From Oscillospiraceae bacterium (lineage in GTDB: Bacteria; Bacillota; Clostridia; Oscillospirales; CAG-272): 47,360 bases of DNA. Below, piece by piece: positions 1 to 7,342 of the stretch (its first letter is position 1; each line of letters starts with the position of its first letter). Both the position numbers and the translations under genes were made by a program. Under the pieces are notes generated by a model. That model saw only the letters and a list, made by a program, of their open reading frames with translations. It did not search any database and was not told where the DNA came from. Location of the stretch: the NCBI GenBank assembly GCA_015064005.1, contig SVTA01000003.1, positions 1 to 47,360 of the forward strand, written 5' to 3'.

Positions 1-1
1 C

Positions 2-277
2 CTTGCCCTTTGCTACCGCGACGCCATTGCCGCGCTCAGCAAGCTGACCGGCAAGACCTACACCTCCGTCAACATCGTGGGCGGCGGCTGCAAGGACGAG
101 TACCTCAACGAGCTGACCGCAGCCATCACCGGGCTTCCCGTGCTGGCCGGCCCCGTGGAGGGCACCGCCATCGGCAATCTGCTGGTGCAGATGATCGCCG
201 GCGGCGACCTTGCCGACCTCCCCGCCGCCCGCACCGCCATTCGAAATAGCTTTGAAATAAAGGAGATCAGAAAATGA
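2..277 (+). CDS. rhaB: Rhamnulokinase, C-terminal part (partial)
   Basis: The last 91 codons of a FGGY-family sugar kinase; the N-terminal part lies outside the window. Rhamnulokinase phosphorylates L-rhamnulose to L-rhamnulose-1-phosphate in the cytoplasm. Visible is the late FGGY ATP-binding segment NIVGGGCKDEYLNE, followed by AGPVEGTAIGNLLVQ, both typical of rhamnulokinases. The stop overlaps the next start as ATGA (274-277), so rhaB and rhaA are translationally coupled, and rhaD follows directly. The family assignment rests on these motifs; the choice of rhamnulokinase over xylulokinase or glycerol kinase rests mainly on the rhaA and rhaD neighbours. Confidence 0.85.
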   Translation, partial: LALCYRDAIAALSKLTGKTYTSVNIVGGGCKDEYLNELTAAITGLPVLAGPVEGTAIGNLLVQMIAGGDLADLPAARTAIRNSFEIKEIRK

Positions 278-1530
278 GTTATGCTGAAGCAAAAGCAAGA
301 TACGCCGCCATTGGTATTGACACCGATGCGGCCATTCAGAAGCTGAAAAACGTACCTGTTGCGCTGCATTGCTGGCAGGGCGACGATGTGCGCGGCTTTG
401 ACGGTGATCCAAACGCTGCCCTCACCGGCGGCATTCAGACCACCGGCAACTATCCCGGTCGCGCCCGCACCCCGGAGGAGCTGATGGCCGACATCGACAA
501 GGTGATCTCCCTCGTGCCCGGTAAGGTCAAGATGAATCTGCACGCCTGCTACGCCATTTTCGATGAGGAAAACGGCGGCTGGGTCGACCGCGACAAGCTG
601 GAGCCCAAGCACTTCAAAAAGTGGGTAGATTTCTGCAAATCCCGGGGAATGGGGTGCGATTTCAACCCTACCTTCTTCTCTCATCCCAAGTGCGACCCCC
701 TTACGCTCTCCTCTCCCTGTGAGGAAACCAGAAAATTCTGGGTGGAGCACGGCAAGGCATGCGTGCGCATTTCGCAGTATCTGGCCGACGAGCTGGGCGA
801 GCCCTGCGTCATGAATATCTGGACGGGTGACGGCTACAAGGACATTCCTGCCGACCGCATCGGCCCCCGTGTGCGCTACAAGCAGTCCTTTGACGAGATC
901 CTCTCCGAGCCCTTTGACAAAACCAAGGTCTACCCCTGCGCGGAGAGCAAGGTGTTCGGCATCGGCGTGGAGAGCTACACCGTGGGCTCCGCCGAATGGT
1001 GCCTCAAATACGCCTCCGGCCGCGACGATTGCATCACCTTGATGGACAACGGTCACTATCATCCCACGGAGGTGGTCAGCGACAAGATCTCCGCCATTCT
1101 CGCTTACGACGAGAAGATGGCACTGCACGTGACCCGCGGCGTGCGCTGGGACAGCGACCACGTGGTGCTGTTTGACGACGAGACCCGTGAGATCTGTAAG
1201 GAGATCGTGCGCTGCGACGCGCTGGATCGCGTCTTCATCGCCCTTGACTACTTTGACGCCTCCATCAACCGCGTGGCCGCTTGGGTCACCGGCTTCCGCA
1301 ATCTGCAAAAATGCCTGCTTTTCGCGCTCCTGGAGCCGAATGAGACCTTCAAGAAGCTGCAGGACGAGGGCAACTTCTCCAAGCTGATGGTGCTGCAGGA
1401 GGAGCTGAAGTCCTTCCCCTTCGGCGACGTATGGGACGAGTACTGCCGCGCCTGCGAGAAGCCCGCGGACGGTGCTTGGTATCCCTCCATTGAAGCCTAC
1501 GAAAACGAAGTACAAGGAAAGAGAGTGTAA
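274..1530 (+). CDS. rhaA: L-rhamnose isomerase
   Basis: A 418-residue cytoplasmic enzyme that interconverts L-rhamnose and L-rhamnulose, the first step of rhamnose catabolism. The length matches the family (about 419 residues in E. coli). Family segments seen include KVKMNLHACYAIFDEE near residue 90, GCDFNPTFFSHPKC near 128, and the metal-site region around MNIWTGDGYKDIPADR near 180. The ATG overlaps the rhaB stop by four bases, with AAAGGAG about 8 nt upstream (259-265). rhaD begins 2 nt after the stop, so the three genes form one operon. The promoter and any AraC/LacI-type regulator must lie left of the window. Confidence 0.96.
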   Translation: MSYAEAKARYAAIGIDTDAAIQKLKNVPVALHCWQGDDVRGFDGDPNAALTGGIQTTGNYPGRARTPEELMADIDKVISLVPGKVKMNLHACYAIFDEENGGWVDRDKLEPKHFKKWVDFCKSRGMGCDFNPTFFSHPKCDPLTLSSPCEETRKFWVEHGKACVRISQYLADELGEPCVMNIWTGDGYKDIPADRIGPRVRYKQSFDEILSEPFDKTKVYPCAESKVFGIGVESYTVGSAEWCLKYASGRDDCITLMDNGHYHPTEVVSDKISAILAYDEKMALHVTRGVRWDSDHVVLFDDETREICKEIVRCDALDRVFIALDYFDASINRVAAWVTGFRNLQKCLLFALLEPNETFKKLQDEGNFSKLMVLQEELKSFPFGDVWDEYCRACEKPADGAWYPSIEAYENEVQGKRV

Positions 1531-1532
1531 AA

Positions 1533-2357
1533 ATGAGTATTCTTGACGTAAAAGTGATCGGTGACTACATCCGCATGTGCAATGACGGCTGGCTGCAGGG
1601 CTGGCACGAGCGTAACGGCGGCAACCTGACCTACCGCATGAAGGCAGAGGAGGTGGCCGAATGCCGCCCCTTCTTCCGTGAGCCCGGCCCCTGGGTCAAC
1701 ATGGGCGTCACCGGTGCAAACCTTGCAGGCGAGTATTTCCTCACCACGGGTAGTGGTAAATTCTTCCGTAACGTGATCCTTGATCCCGCCCACTCCATCG
1801 GCATCGTAGAGATCAACGACAAGGGCGACAGCTGGCGTATCGTATGGGGTCTTGAGGGCGGCGCCCGTCCCACCAGCGAGTTCCCCAGCCACTTTATGAA
1901 CCACTCCGTCCGCGTGGCGGCCACCGACGGCGCTTGCCGCGTGATCTATCACGCCCACCCTGCCAACATCATCGCCATGACCTATACCCTGCCCCTTACC
2001 GCAAAGGCCTTCTCCCGCGCGCTGTGGCAGTCCGCCACCGAGTGCCCCGTGGTCTTCCCCGGCGGCGTTGGCGTGGTGGAATGGATGGTGCCGGGCGGCG
2101 CGGATATCGCCCTTGCCACCTCCGAGGTCATGAAGCAGTTTGATGCTGCCGTTTGGGCGCATCACGGCCTCTTCTGCTCCGGCCCCGATTTTGACATCAC
2201 CTTCGGCCTGATGCACACCATCGAAAAGGCCGCCGAGATCTACAATCTCGTCATGAGCAGCAGTGGCGGTCGCGTTCTGCAGACCATTTCCGACGCAAAC
2301 CTCCTTGCCATCGCCGAGGAGTTTGGTGTAGAGCTGAATAAGGATTTTCTCGATTAA
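1533..2357 (+). CDS. rhaD: Rhamnulose-1-phosphate aldolase
   Basis: A 274-residue class II, zinc-dependent aldolase that cleaves L-rhamnulose-1-phosphate to dihydroxyacetone phosphate and L-lactaldehyde. The zinc-binding histidines are visible in YHAHPANIIAMT (near residue 140) and AHHGLFCSG (near residue 210), and the N-terminal WHERNGGNLTYRM segment is characteristic of RhaD. Length equals the E. coli enzyme (274). The start lies 2 nt after the rhaA stop; its ribosome-binding site (AAGGAAAGAG) is inside the end of rhaA. A strong hairpin follows directly, so rhaD is the last gene of the operon. No lactaldehyde reductase is adjacent. Confidence 0.96.
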   Translation: MSILDVKVIGDYIRMCNDGWLQGWHERNGGNLTYRMKAEEVAECRPFFREPGPWVNMGVTGANLAGEYFLTTGSGKFFRNVILDPAHSIGIVEINDKGDSWRIVWGLEGGARPTSEFPSHFMNHSVRVAATDGACRVIYHAHPANIIAMTYTLPLTAKAFSRALWQSATECPVVFPGGVGVVEWMVPGGADIALATSEVMKQFDAAVWAHHGLFCSGPDFDITFGLMHTIEKAAEIYNLVMSSSGGRVLQTISDANLLAIAEEFGVELNKDFLD

Positions 2358-2374
2358 ACCCCAAAACGGTATGT

Positions 2375-2416
2375 AAAAAGCAGAGGATGATGCAAAGCAT
2401 CACCCTCTGCTTTTTT
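2375..2416. terminator. Bidirectional terminator between rhaD and the GH39-like gene
   Basis: Inverted repeat AAAAAGCAGAGGATGATG / CATCACCCTCTGCTTTTT with a short CAAAG loop and one unpaired position. A-rich and T-rich flanks give a U-tract in both directions. It sits between two convergent stop codons, so it can end the rha operon on the + strand and the glycosidase gene on the - strand. Confidence 0.9.
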
Positions 2417-2421
2417 CTTGA

Positions 2422-3756
2422 TTATTCCATCACGCTGCCGACGTAAACAAAGCTGTTGTTCTTCATGGACAGGGTAAGAGTCAGGGAATCCTTGGCATCA
2501 AAGCGCAGCACCTGCACGTTGGTCTCGTTCTCGTCCACGCGGCGAATCTCGATTTCGCCTGCGGGCAAGCCCTGCAGGTCGAGGGTCACCTCGGTATCCT
2601 CGCCACCGTAGTTGGCAAGCAGGAGACCGCCGCGGCCGTTGCCCTTGGCGGCGCAGGCATAAAGCGCATCACCTGTGATTTCGGCGGGAACAGCCTCGCC
2701 CATCTGATACAGCGCATTGAAGAACTTGAAGGCGTAGAAGGGCTTGAGAGGACGCACGGTGGCCTTGCCATGGACGCCGATGGACATTCTATCCACCTCG
2801 TAAAGACCGCACCACTCCTTCACCACGTCAGCCTCAAAGTAGCAGGCGACCTGAATGCTCGTGCGGCTCTGCATGGCGGCCAGCGATGCCGCGGCTTGTG
2901 CCGCGCCGATGTGGTTTTTCAGCTTCACGTAGCTATCGGGCTGATTCGACCAGTCCTCCATGTAGTTCCACTCGTCAAAGATGTTTTCCGCGTCCTCATA
3001 GCCATAGCGCTTCAAGACCTCGTCCACGAAGGCGGAGCTATTCACAGCAATCTCCACATCTGCATAGTATCTGTGCCAGGAACAGAAATCCATCGGGATG
3101 CGGGTGGGCTTGGCGGTGATGTAGTTGAAAAAGCCCTCGATGAATTTGTCCCAATGGCGAGACCAGGCACATCCGCCGATCTTCAGGTGGGGGAATTTCT
3201 CCTTCAGGTGCGTAGCCGCTACACAGTAGAGCTCATAAAATTCTTCGGGCGTGCCCTGCCATTGGTTTCTGGAGCTTCCGTTTGCCTCGTTCCAGATCTC
3301 CCAATAGCGGATGTTCCACCGGAAGCCGTTTGCCCATCCCTCGGTGTAGTGACGGATGACGTGCTCGCAAATGCGTGCCCATTTTGCAAAATCCTTGGGC
3401 GGGAAGATGTGACGCTTGACAGGTGCATGCTCGATGGAAACGCCAAGGCGGAAGAGGGGCTCTGCGCCAACCTCCATACAGGCCTTCAGGTATTCATCGG
3501 TAAGACCGAAGGAATAGTTCTCCTCCTTGGTCTCGTCGGCATCGAAATTACGGAAAATACAGGGAATATCCACAAACTCGCCGGAGCCGTAGGGGTACTC
3601 TACGTCGTGCAGACGGGCAAAGGGAATGCCCATCTCCTTGAACTGAGGACGGCAATCATAGGTAAACACCTTGGTCATGGGGCCGGAATTCACACCGTGC
3701 AGAGGGCGAATGGGGCCGGTGGAGGGGGCGGAAAAGTCAACAGAAAGCTTTTTCAT
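2422..3756 (-). CDS. Glycoside hydrolase, GH39-like (beta-xylosidase type)
   Basis: A 444-residue protein without a signal peptide, so probably cytosolic. It resembles clan GH-A family 39 enzymes (beta-xylosidase and relatives): a TIM-barrel domain followed by a beta-sandwich C-terminal part. The acid/base glutamate is likely E157 in YWEIWNEAN, and the nucleophile E262 in NIFDEWNYM; both match the family's NE and DEW motifs. Near the C-terminus GGLLLANYGGEDTEVTLDL looks like the accessory sandwich. It is convergent with rhaD and has its own promoter (3800-3828), with AAAGGAG seven nt before ATG. Substrate is not readable from sequence; a xyloside or another short glycoside from plant polymers is likely given the neighbours. 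Confidence 0.85.
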   Translation of the reverse strand: MKKLSVDFSAPSTGPIRPLHGVNSGPMTKVFTYDCRPQFKEMGIPFARLHDVEYPYGSGEFVDIPCIFRNFDADETKEENYSFGLTDEYLKACMEVGAEPLFRLGVSIEHAPVKRHIFPPKDFAKWARICEHVIRHYTEGWANGFRWNIRYWEIWNEANGSSRNQWQGTPEEFYELYCVAATHLKEKFPHLKIGGCAWSRHWDKFIEGFFNYITAKPTRIPMDFCSWHRYYADVEIAVNSSAFVDEVLKRYGYEDAENIFDEWNYMEDWSNQPDSYVKLKNHIGAAQAAASLAAMQSRTSIQVACYFEADVVKEWCGLYEVDRMSIGVHGKATVRPLKPFYAFKFFNALYQMGEAVPAEITGDALYACAAKGNGRGGLLLANYGGEDTEVTLDLQGLPAGEIEIRRVDENETNVQVLRFDAKDSLTLTLSMKNNSFVYVGSVME

Positions 3757-3799
3757 GGGTTTACTCCTTTTTTGTTGATAAATAACAGCCTATGATTGC

Positions 3800-3828
3800 A
3801 TTTTAAATCAAAACGGGGGAAAAGTCAA
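3800..3828 (-). promoter_or_regulatory. Promoter of the GH39-like gene
   Basis: On the - strand, -35 TTGACT (3823-3828) and -10 TAAAAT (3800-3805) are 17 bp apart, about 45 nt upstream of the start codon. The leader is short and shows no obvious riboswitch structure. Confidence 0.75.
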
Positions 3829-3859
3829 GGGGGAAATCTACGAAACATTTTCGAAATGC

Positions 3860-3899
3860 AAAACGGGTGGAGAAAACGCAGGTTTTCTCCACCCGTTTT
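3860..3899 (-). terminator. Terminator of the GH28-like gene
   Basis: A perfect 18-bp inverted repeat, 3860-3877 and 3882-3899 (AAAACGGGTGGAGAAAAC and its complement), with a GCAG loop. It lies 5 bp after the stop of the GH28-like gene, and the leftward transcript ends in a U-run. Confidence 0.9.
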
Positions 3900-3904
3900 G
3901 GGGG

Positions 3905-5245
3905 TTATTGAATCACAAGGCCATCCACGTCGTCAAAAATGAAGTCCTCACGGGCATCGGGACGGTAGGCGCTGATTTTCACGTTATCCAGCAAAAGTCC
4001 CCGCACGTGGCGGAAAAAGATGCCCTTTGCGGGCAACACCTTGCCGTAGACCCACACCTCCGGGTACTTACCGAGGTTATCCGGCACGTTCGCCTCCCAT
4101 TCCGTGATGCCGCCCTCCACCGTCAGCTCCACGTTACGAAGCGTGATGTTTTCAAGCGGGCTTTCCGCCAGGCCACAGACGTTGGAGGTATACTGGTCTC
4201 CACCGTTCCACAGTGCCTGCACCTTTTCGCCGGCCACAAAGGTCTTATAGTTCCACTCAATGGCCTCCCAGGGCTCATAAGGCCCCTCGGCAGTGATGTT
4301 TTCCAGCGTGACGTTGCGGATGTGCCCCACGGGCACGCCTGCGGGACCGCGCATCCGTGCGCCGGTGTGAATGAAGATGGGTGCGCCCGCATTTTTGATG
4401 CGGATGTTTTTGAGGGTGAGACCGTCGATAACGGCGCCGTCCACGCTCTCAATGGCAATGGCGGTGATGCGGGTGTCCCGCACCTCCACGTTTTCAATAT
4501 CCACGTCATAAAAGCCGCCGTTGGTTTCCGTGCCGAACTTGATGGCAGAGCAACGGCTCTTGACGCGGCAATTTTTCACGGAAACGTTACGGCACGCGTC
4601 GATCCTATTGAGGGTATAGGAGGATTTGAACACAATGCCGTCGTCACCGCTTTCCACGTCACAGTCATAAATACGCACATTTTTGGAGTTGTCGGGGGAG
4701 ATGCCGTCGATATACACGCGCATTTTCACGCCAAAGACATCTACATCCTCACATCCGGCAAAATACACCGCAAGGTCAGTGGTATTATCAATGGTCACAC
4801 CGCTGATCTCCACGTGGCGGCAATTTTTCAGCGCGATGGTCTTTGCACCGCGATGCACCATATCCCGCACGTTGTCCTCGTCCCAGACGCTGCGCATATC
4901 AATGCGCCCGGCGCCGCGAACAGCGATGTTTTCGCAATCAAGGCCAACGAACATGGAGGTGTTGAAATAGGTGTGCGAGGCATCCTGATAGGCGGGATAA
5001 TCAATGGGCTCGTGGGGTGCATAATCGTAAAAATTCAGACTGCCCAGAAGCACCGCGCCCTCCTCAAGCACGATATGCACGCCGCTTTTGAGGAACACGG
5101 TGGCAAGCACGTACTCGCCCGCGGGAAACACCACCTCGCCGCCGCCCTCGGCGGCGCACAGATCAATTACCCGCTGAACGGTATCGGAAATCAGCGTTAT
5201 TCCGTCGGCTACGGCGCCGTGATCGGTAACAAGATATCGTTTCAT
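3905..5245 (-). CDS. Polygalacturonase-like glycoside hydrolase, GH28
   Basis: A 446-residue right-handed parallel beta-helix protein of the GH28 type. The N-terminus (DHGAVADGIT, then GGGEVVFPAGEYV) is the usual GH28 opening. The catalytic region is recognisable as DGISPDNSKNVRIYDC near residue 180 and ESGDDGIVFKS near residue 198, supplying the expected aspartates. The usual GHG is replaced in CSAIKFGTETNGG, and RIK appears in LKNIRIKNAG. No signal peptide is visible, so it may act on imported oligogalacturonides or rhamnogalacturonan fragments. AAGGAG lies 8 nt before ATG. It starts 22 nt after the stop of the permease gene and probably shares its transcript. Confidence 0.88.
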   Translation of the reverse strand: MKRYLVTDHGAVADGITLISDTVQRVIDLCAAEGGGEVVFPAGEYVLATVFLKSGVHIVLEEGAVLLGSLNFYDYAPHEPIDYPAYQDASHTYFNTSMFVGLDCENIAVRGAGRIDMRSVWDEDNVRDMVHRGAKTIALKNCRHVEISGVTIDNTTDLAVYFAGCEDVDVFGVKMRVYIDGISPDNSKNVRIYDCDVESGDDGIVFKSSYTLNRIDACRNVSVKNCRVKSRCSAIKFGTETNGGFYDVDIENVEVRDTRITAIAIESVDGAVIDGLTLKNIRIKNAGAPIFIHTGARMRGPAGVPVGHIRNVTLENITAEGPYEPWEAIEWNYKTFVAGEKVQALWNGGDQYTSNVCGLAESPLENITLRNVELTVEGGITEWEANVPDNLGKYPEVWVYGKVLPAKGIFFRHVRGLLLDNVKISAYRPDAREDFIFDDVDGLVIQ

Positions 5246-5267
5246 ATCGTTTTCTCCTTGTAAGACG

Positions 5268-6401
5268 TCATTGATCCAGCTTCAGATCGTCCTCGCGGAT
5301 CCAGCCGATGCGTCGAAGCAACAGACCGAGCCCCCAGCTGATGACAGCCGGCAGAAGGAAGCAGATCAGCAGTAGACCAATCCAGTCAAAAACCGATACC
5401 GTTTCGGGGTATTCACCTCCGAACCAACCGAGAATAATACCAATGGGGCCAAGCAGACCGCAGGTGCCCATGCCGGAATTGATGGCTGCACCGTACATTT
5501 TCATGCCAAACACACAGGTGGCAAGCGGGCCGGTAATGGCCGATGCCACCGTGGGCGGGATCCAGATGCGAGGATTGCGCACAATATTGGGCATTTGGAT
5601 CATACTGGTGCCGATTCCCTGCGAAACCAAGCCGCTCCAACGGTTTTCCTTGAAGCTCATCACCGCAAAGCCCACCATCTGGGCACAGCAGCCGGCCACG
5701 GCTGCGCCGCCCGCGAGGGCAAGCCCTTCGGCATTGGGCGGAACGGCGCCGCCGGCCAGCGCGGCACCGGAAAGACCGATGGCTGCGCAAATCGCCGCAG
5801 AACTGATGGGCAGCGTCAGCGCCACACCCACCACTACGGAAATGACAAGCCCCATCACGAAGGGCTGCTGCTCAGTGGCCCAGCCGATAAATTTTCCCAC
5901 AAAGCTCACCAGCGTGCCAATATGCGGTGCCACCAGCAGCGCCAACCCGCCACCAACCAGCACCGTGACAAAGGGCGTAACCAAAATATCCACCTTGGTC
6001 TCCTTGGAGACCGCCTTGCCGCATTCCACGGCCACAATGGTGATCAGCAAAACCGCCAGAGGGCCGCCGGCGGCGCCCAGATCGTTGGCCATCAGACCCA
6101 CCAGCGCCGAGGAATACATCACGAAGGGCGGCGCCTTCAGGGCAAAGGCGATGGCCACTGCCATGGCGGGGCCTGCCGCCTTGGCGCCGTAGCTACCGAT
6201 ACTCTTGAAAAATGCAAGCCCGGGGATAAGACCGAGGGCATTGAAGACCGTAGCGATCAGCAGCGAGCCGAAAAGGCCCAGCGCCATGGCACCAAGTGCG
6301 TCGATGCCATACCGTTTCGCGGAAAACACGATATCCTTTCTCGCAAGAAAGCGAAGAAACGCGTTTTTTTCAGTGCTTACGGGGGTTCCTTGTTCGTTCA
6401 T
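5268..6401 (-). CDS. PTS-type sugar transporter subunit IIC (PTS_EIIC_2-like)
   Basis: A roughly 377-residue polytopic membrane protein with about ten hydrophobic segments rich in glycine and alanine. It resembles the stand-alone IIC family Pfam calls PTS_EIIC_2, with segments such as KRYGIDALGAMALGLFGSLL, AINSGMGTCGLLGPIG and IQMPNIVRNPRIWIPPT. No IIA or IIB domain is attached or nearby, so whether it phosphorylates its substrate is open. I chose the ATG at 6401, which has AAAGGAG seven nt upstream; an in-frame ATG at 6458 lacks a good site. The start overlaps the end of radC by 32 bp, and the GH28-like gene follows after 22 bp, which hints at uptake of pectin-derived sugars. Confidence 0.85.
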   Translation of the reverse strand: MNEQGTPVSTEKNAFLRFLARKDIVFSAKRYGIDALGAMALGLFGSLLIATVFNALGLIPGLAFFKSIGSYGAKAAGPAMAVAIAFALKAPPFVMYSSALVGLMANDLGAAGGPLAVLLITIVAVECGKAVSKETKVDILVTPFVTVLVGGGLALLVAPHIGTLVSFVGKFIGWATEQQPFVMGLVISVVVGVALTLPISSAAICAAIGLSGAALAGGAVPPNAEGLALAGGAAVAGCCAQMVGFAVMSFKENRWSGLVSQGIGTSMIQMPNIVRNPRIWIPPTVASAITGPLATCVFGMKMYGAAINSGMGTCGLLGPIGIILGWFGGEYPETVSVFDWIGLLLICFLLPAVISWGLGLLLRRIGWIREDDLKLDQ

Positions 6402-7179
6402 TTCCGGCTCCTTTCGTCCGTTCATCCTCCTGCCGAAGCCGCCGGCGCAGCACGTCAAACAGCGACGAGGATGCTTGCCGCGCGACCACGTTGGGGTCGT
6501 CGTAATTCATAATGGTGGCATAATCGTGATCGGAAAACACAAAATGCTCTAAAAGCGGTAGCTCAATGAGGTTCATGGCCTCCGACAGCTGATGGGTAAA
6601 CACCCGGTCATCCCCTGAGGGAATGGCCAGCCCGCCCGGATGATTGTGGGCAAGCACCGCGGCCGCAGCATTCTTTGCCAGCGCACGCTCCGCAATGCGT
6701 CGCAGGGAAAGCCCGACGCGGGAAATGGAGCCGTCACCTACGTGGAAGCAATCCAGCAGGTGCATGCCGTTATCAAACAGCAGCAGGTACGCCCGCTCCA
6801 CTGTAAGTCCGAGAAATCTAGGCGCGAGGAATGCCGCAATCTTCTCCGGCGTGTCGAACACGGGAGTCTTATCCACGGGGTCGAACTTGGAAACCGTATA
6901 CCGTTTGGCGGTTTCTCCCAGCAAATTCAGATAAAGCGCCGTGGCGTCACTGACACCGCGCACACCCGCCAGACGGTCCGCTTCGGCCTCCAGCACGTGT
7001 GTCAAGGATCCAAATTCCTCAATAAGAGAATGTGCCAGATCATTGGTATCCCGCCGCGGCAGCACATAATACAAAAGCATTTCCAAAAGCTCATGGTCAG
7101 CAAAGGTATCCGGCTTTGAGGCGGCAAAACGCTCCTTCATTCTTTGGCGATGACCGTGATGTAGGTGCTTTTCCTCCAT
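6370..7179 (-). CDS. radC: RadC family JAB-domain protein
   Basis: A 269-residue RadC family protein. The N-terminal helix-hairpin-helix-like part (HELLEMLLYYVLPRRDTNDLA, near residue 29) is followed by a JAB/MPN metalloprotease-type domain with the JAMM residues in LAHNHPGGLAIPSGDD, near residue 190. Despite the historical name, the family's biochemical role in DNA repair is unclear. It is slightly longer than typical (about 225 residues) because of a basic C-terminal tail (ERTKGAGNERTRNPRKH) that overlaps the permease start. ATG follows an AGGAAAGGGG site. An extended -10 (TGATAAAAT, -10 at 7212-7217) lies just upstream without a clear -35. Confidence 0.93.
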   Translation of the reverse strand: MEEKHLHHGHRQRMKERFAASKPDTFADHELLEMLLYYVLPRRDTNDLAHSLIEEFGSLTHVLEAEADRLAGVRGVSDATALYLNLLGETAKRYTVSKFDPVDKTPVFDTPEKIAAFLAPRFLGLTVERAYLLLFDNGMHLLDCFHVGDGSISRVGLSLRRIAERALAKNAAAAVLAHNHPGGLAIPSGDDRVFTHQLSEAMNLIELPLLEHFVFSDHDYATIMNYDDPNVVARQASSSLFDVLRRRLRQEDERTKGAGNERTRNPRKH

Positions 7180-7277
7180 ACATACTTCCCCTTTCCTTGA
7201 GTTTCATTTCCATTTTATCACAAACGGCCGTGTTTTTCCATACCTTCCGAAAAAAATATTGAAATCTGCCCCACAAC

Positions 7278-7306
7278 TTGTATTTTGACGCGCTTTATGC
7301 TATAAT
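7278..7306 (+). promoter_or_regulatory. Promoter of the GH3 beta-glucosidase gene
   Basis: An extended -10 TGCTATAAT (hexamer 7301-7306) is preceded at 17 bp by TTGTAT (7278-7283), a weak -35. Transcription would start near 7313, about 30 nt before the start codon. The region is shared with the divergent radC promoter. Confidence 0.7.
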
Positions 7307-7342
7307 TGTTAAGGTTCAAAAATTATATAGAGGGAGAGACCT

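Noticed and set aside
1126..1131. CACGTG in rhaA and another in dnaN (19490-19495) as possible parS sites
   Set aside because: Flanks do not match GTTNCACGTGAAAC (TGCACGTGACC and TCTCACGTGAAGC), so these are chance hexamers in coding DNA.
58..1515. A 485-codon open frame on the - strand opposite rhaA
   Set aside because: It lies entirely antisense to rhaA, has low-complexity composition without a recognisable domain, and lacks a ribosome site; it is a by-product of GC-biased codons in rhaA.
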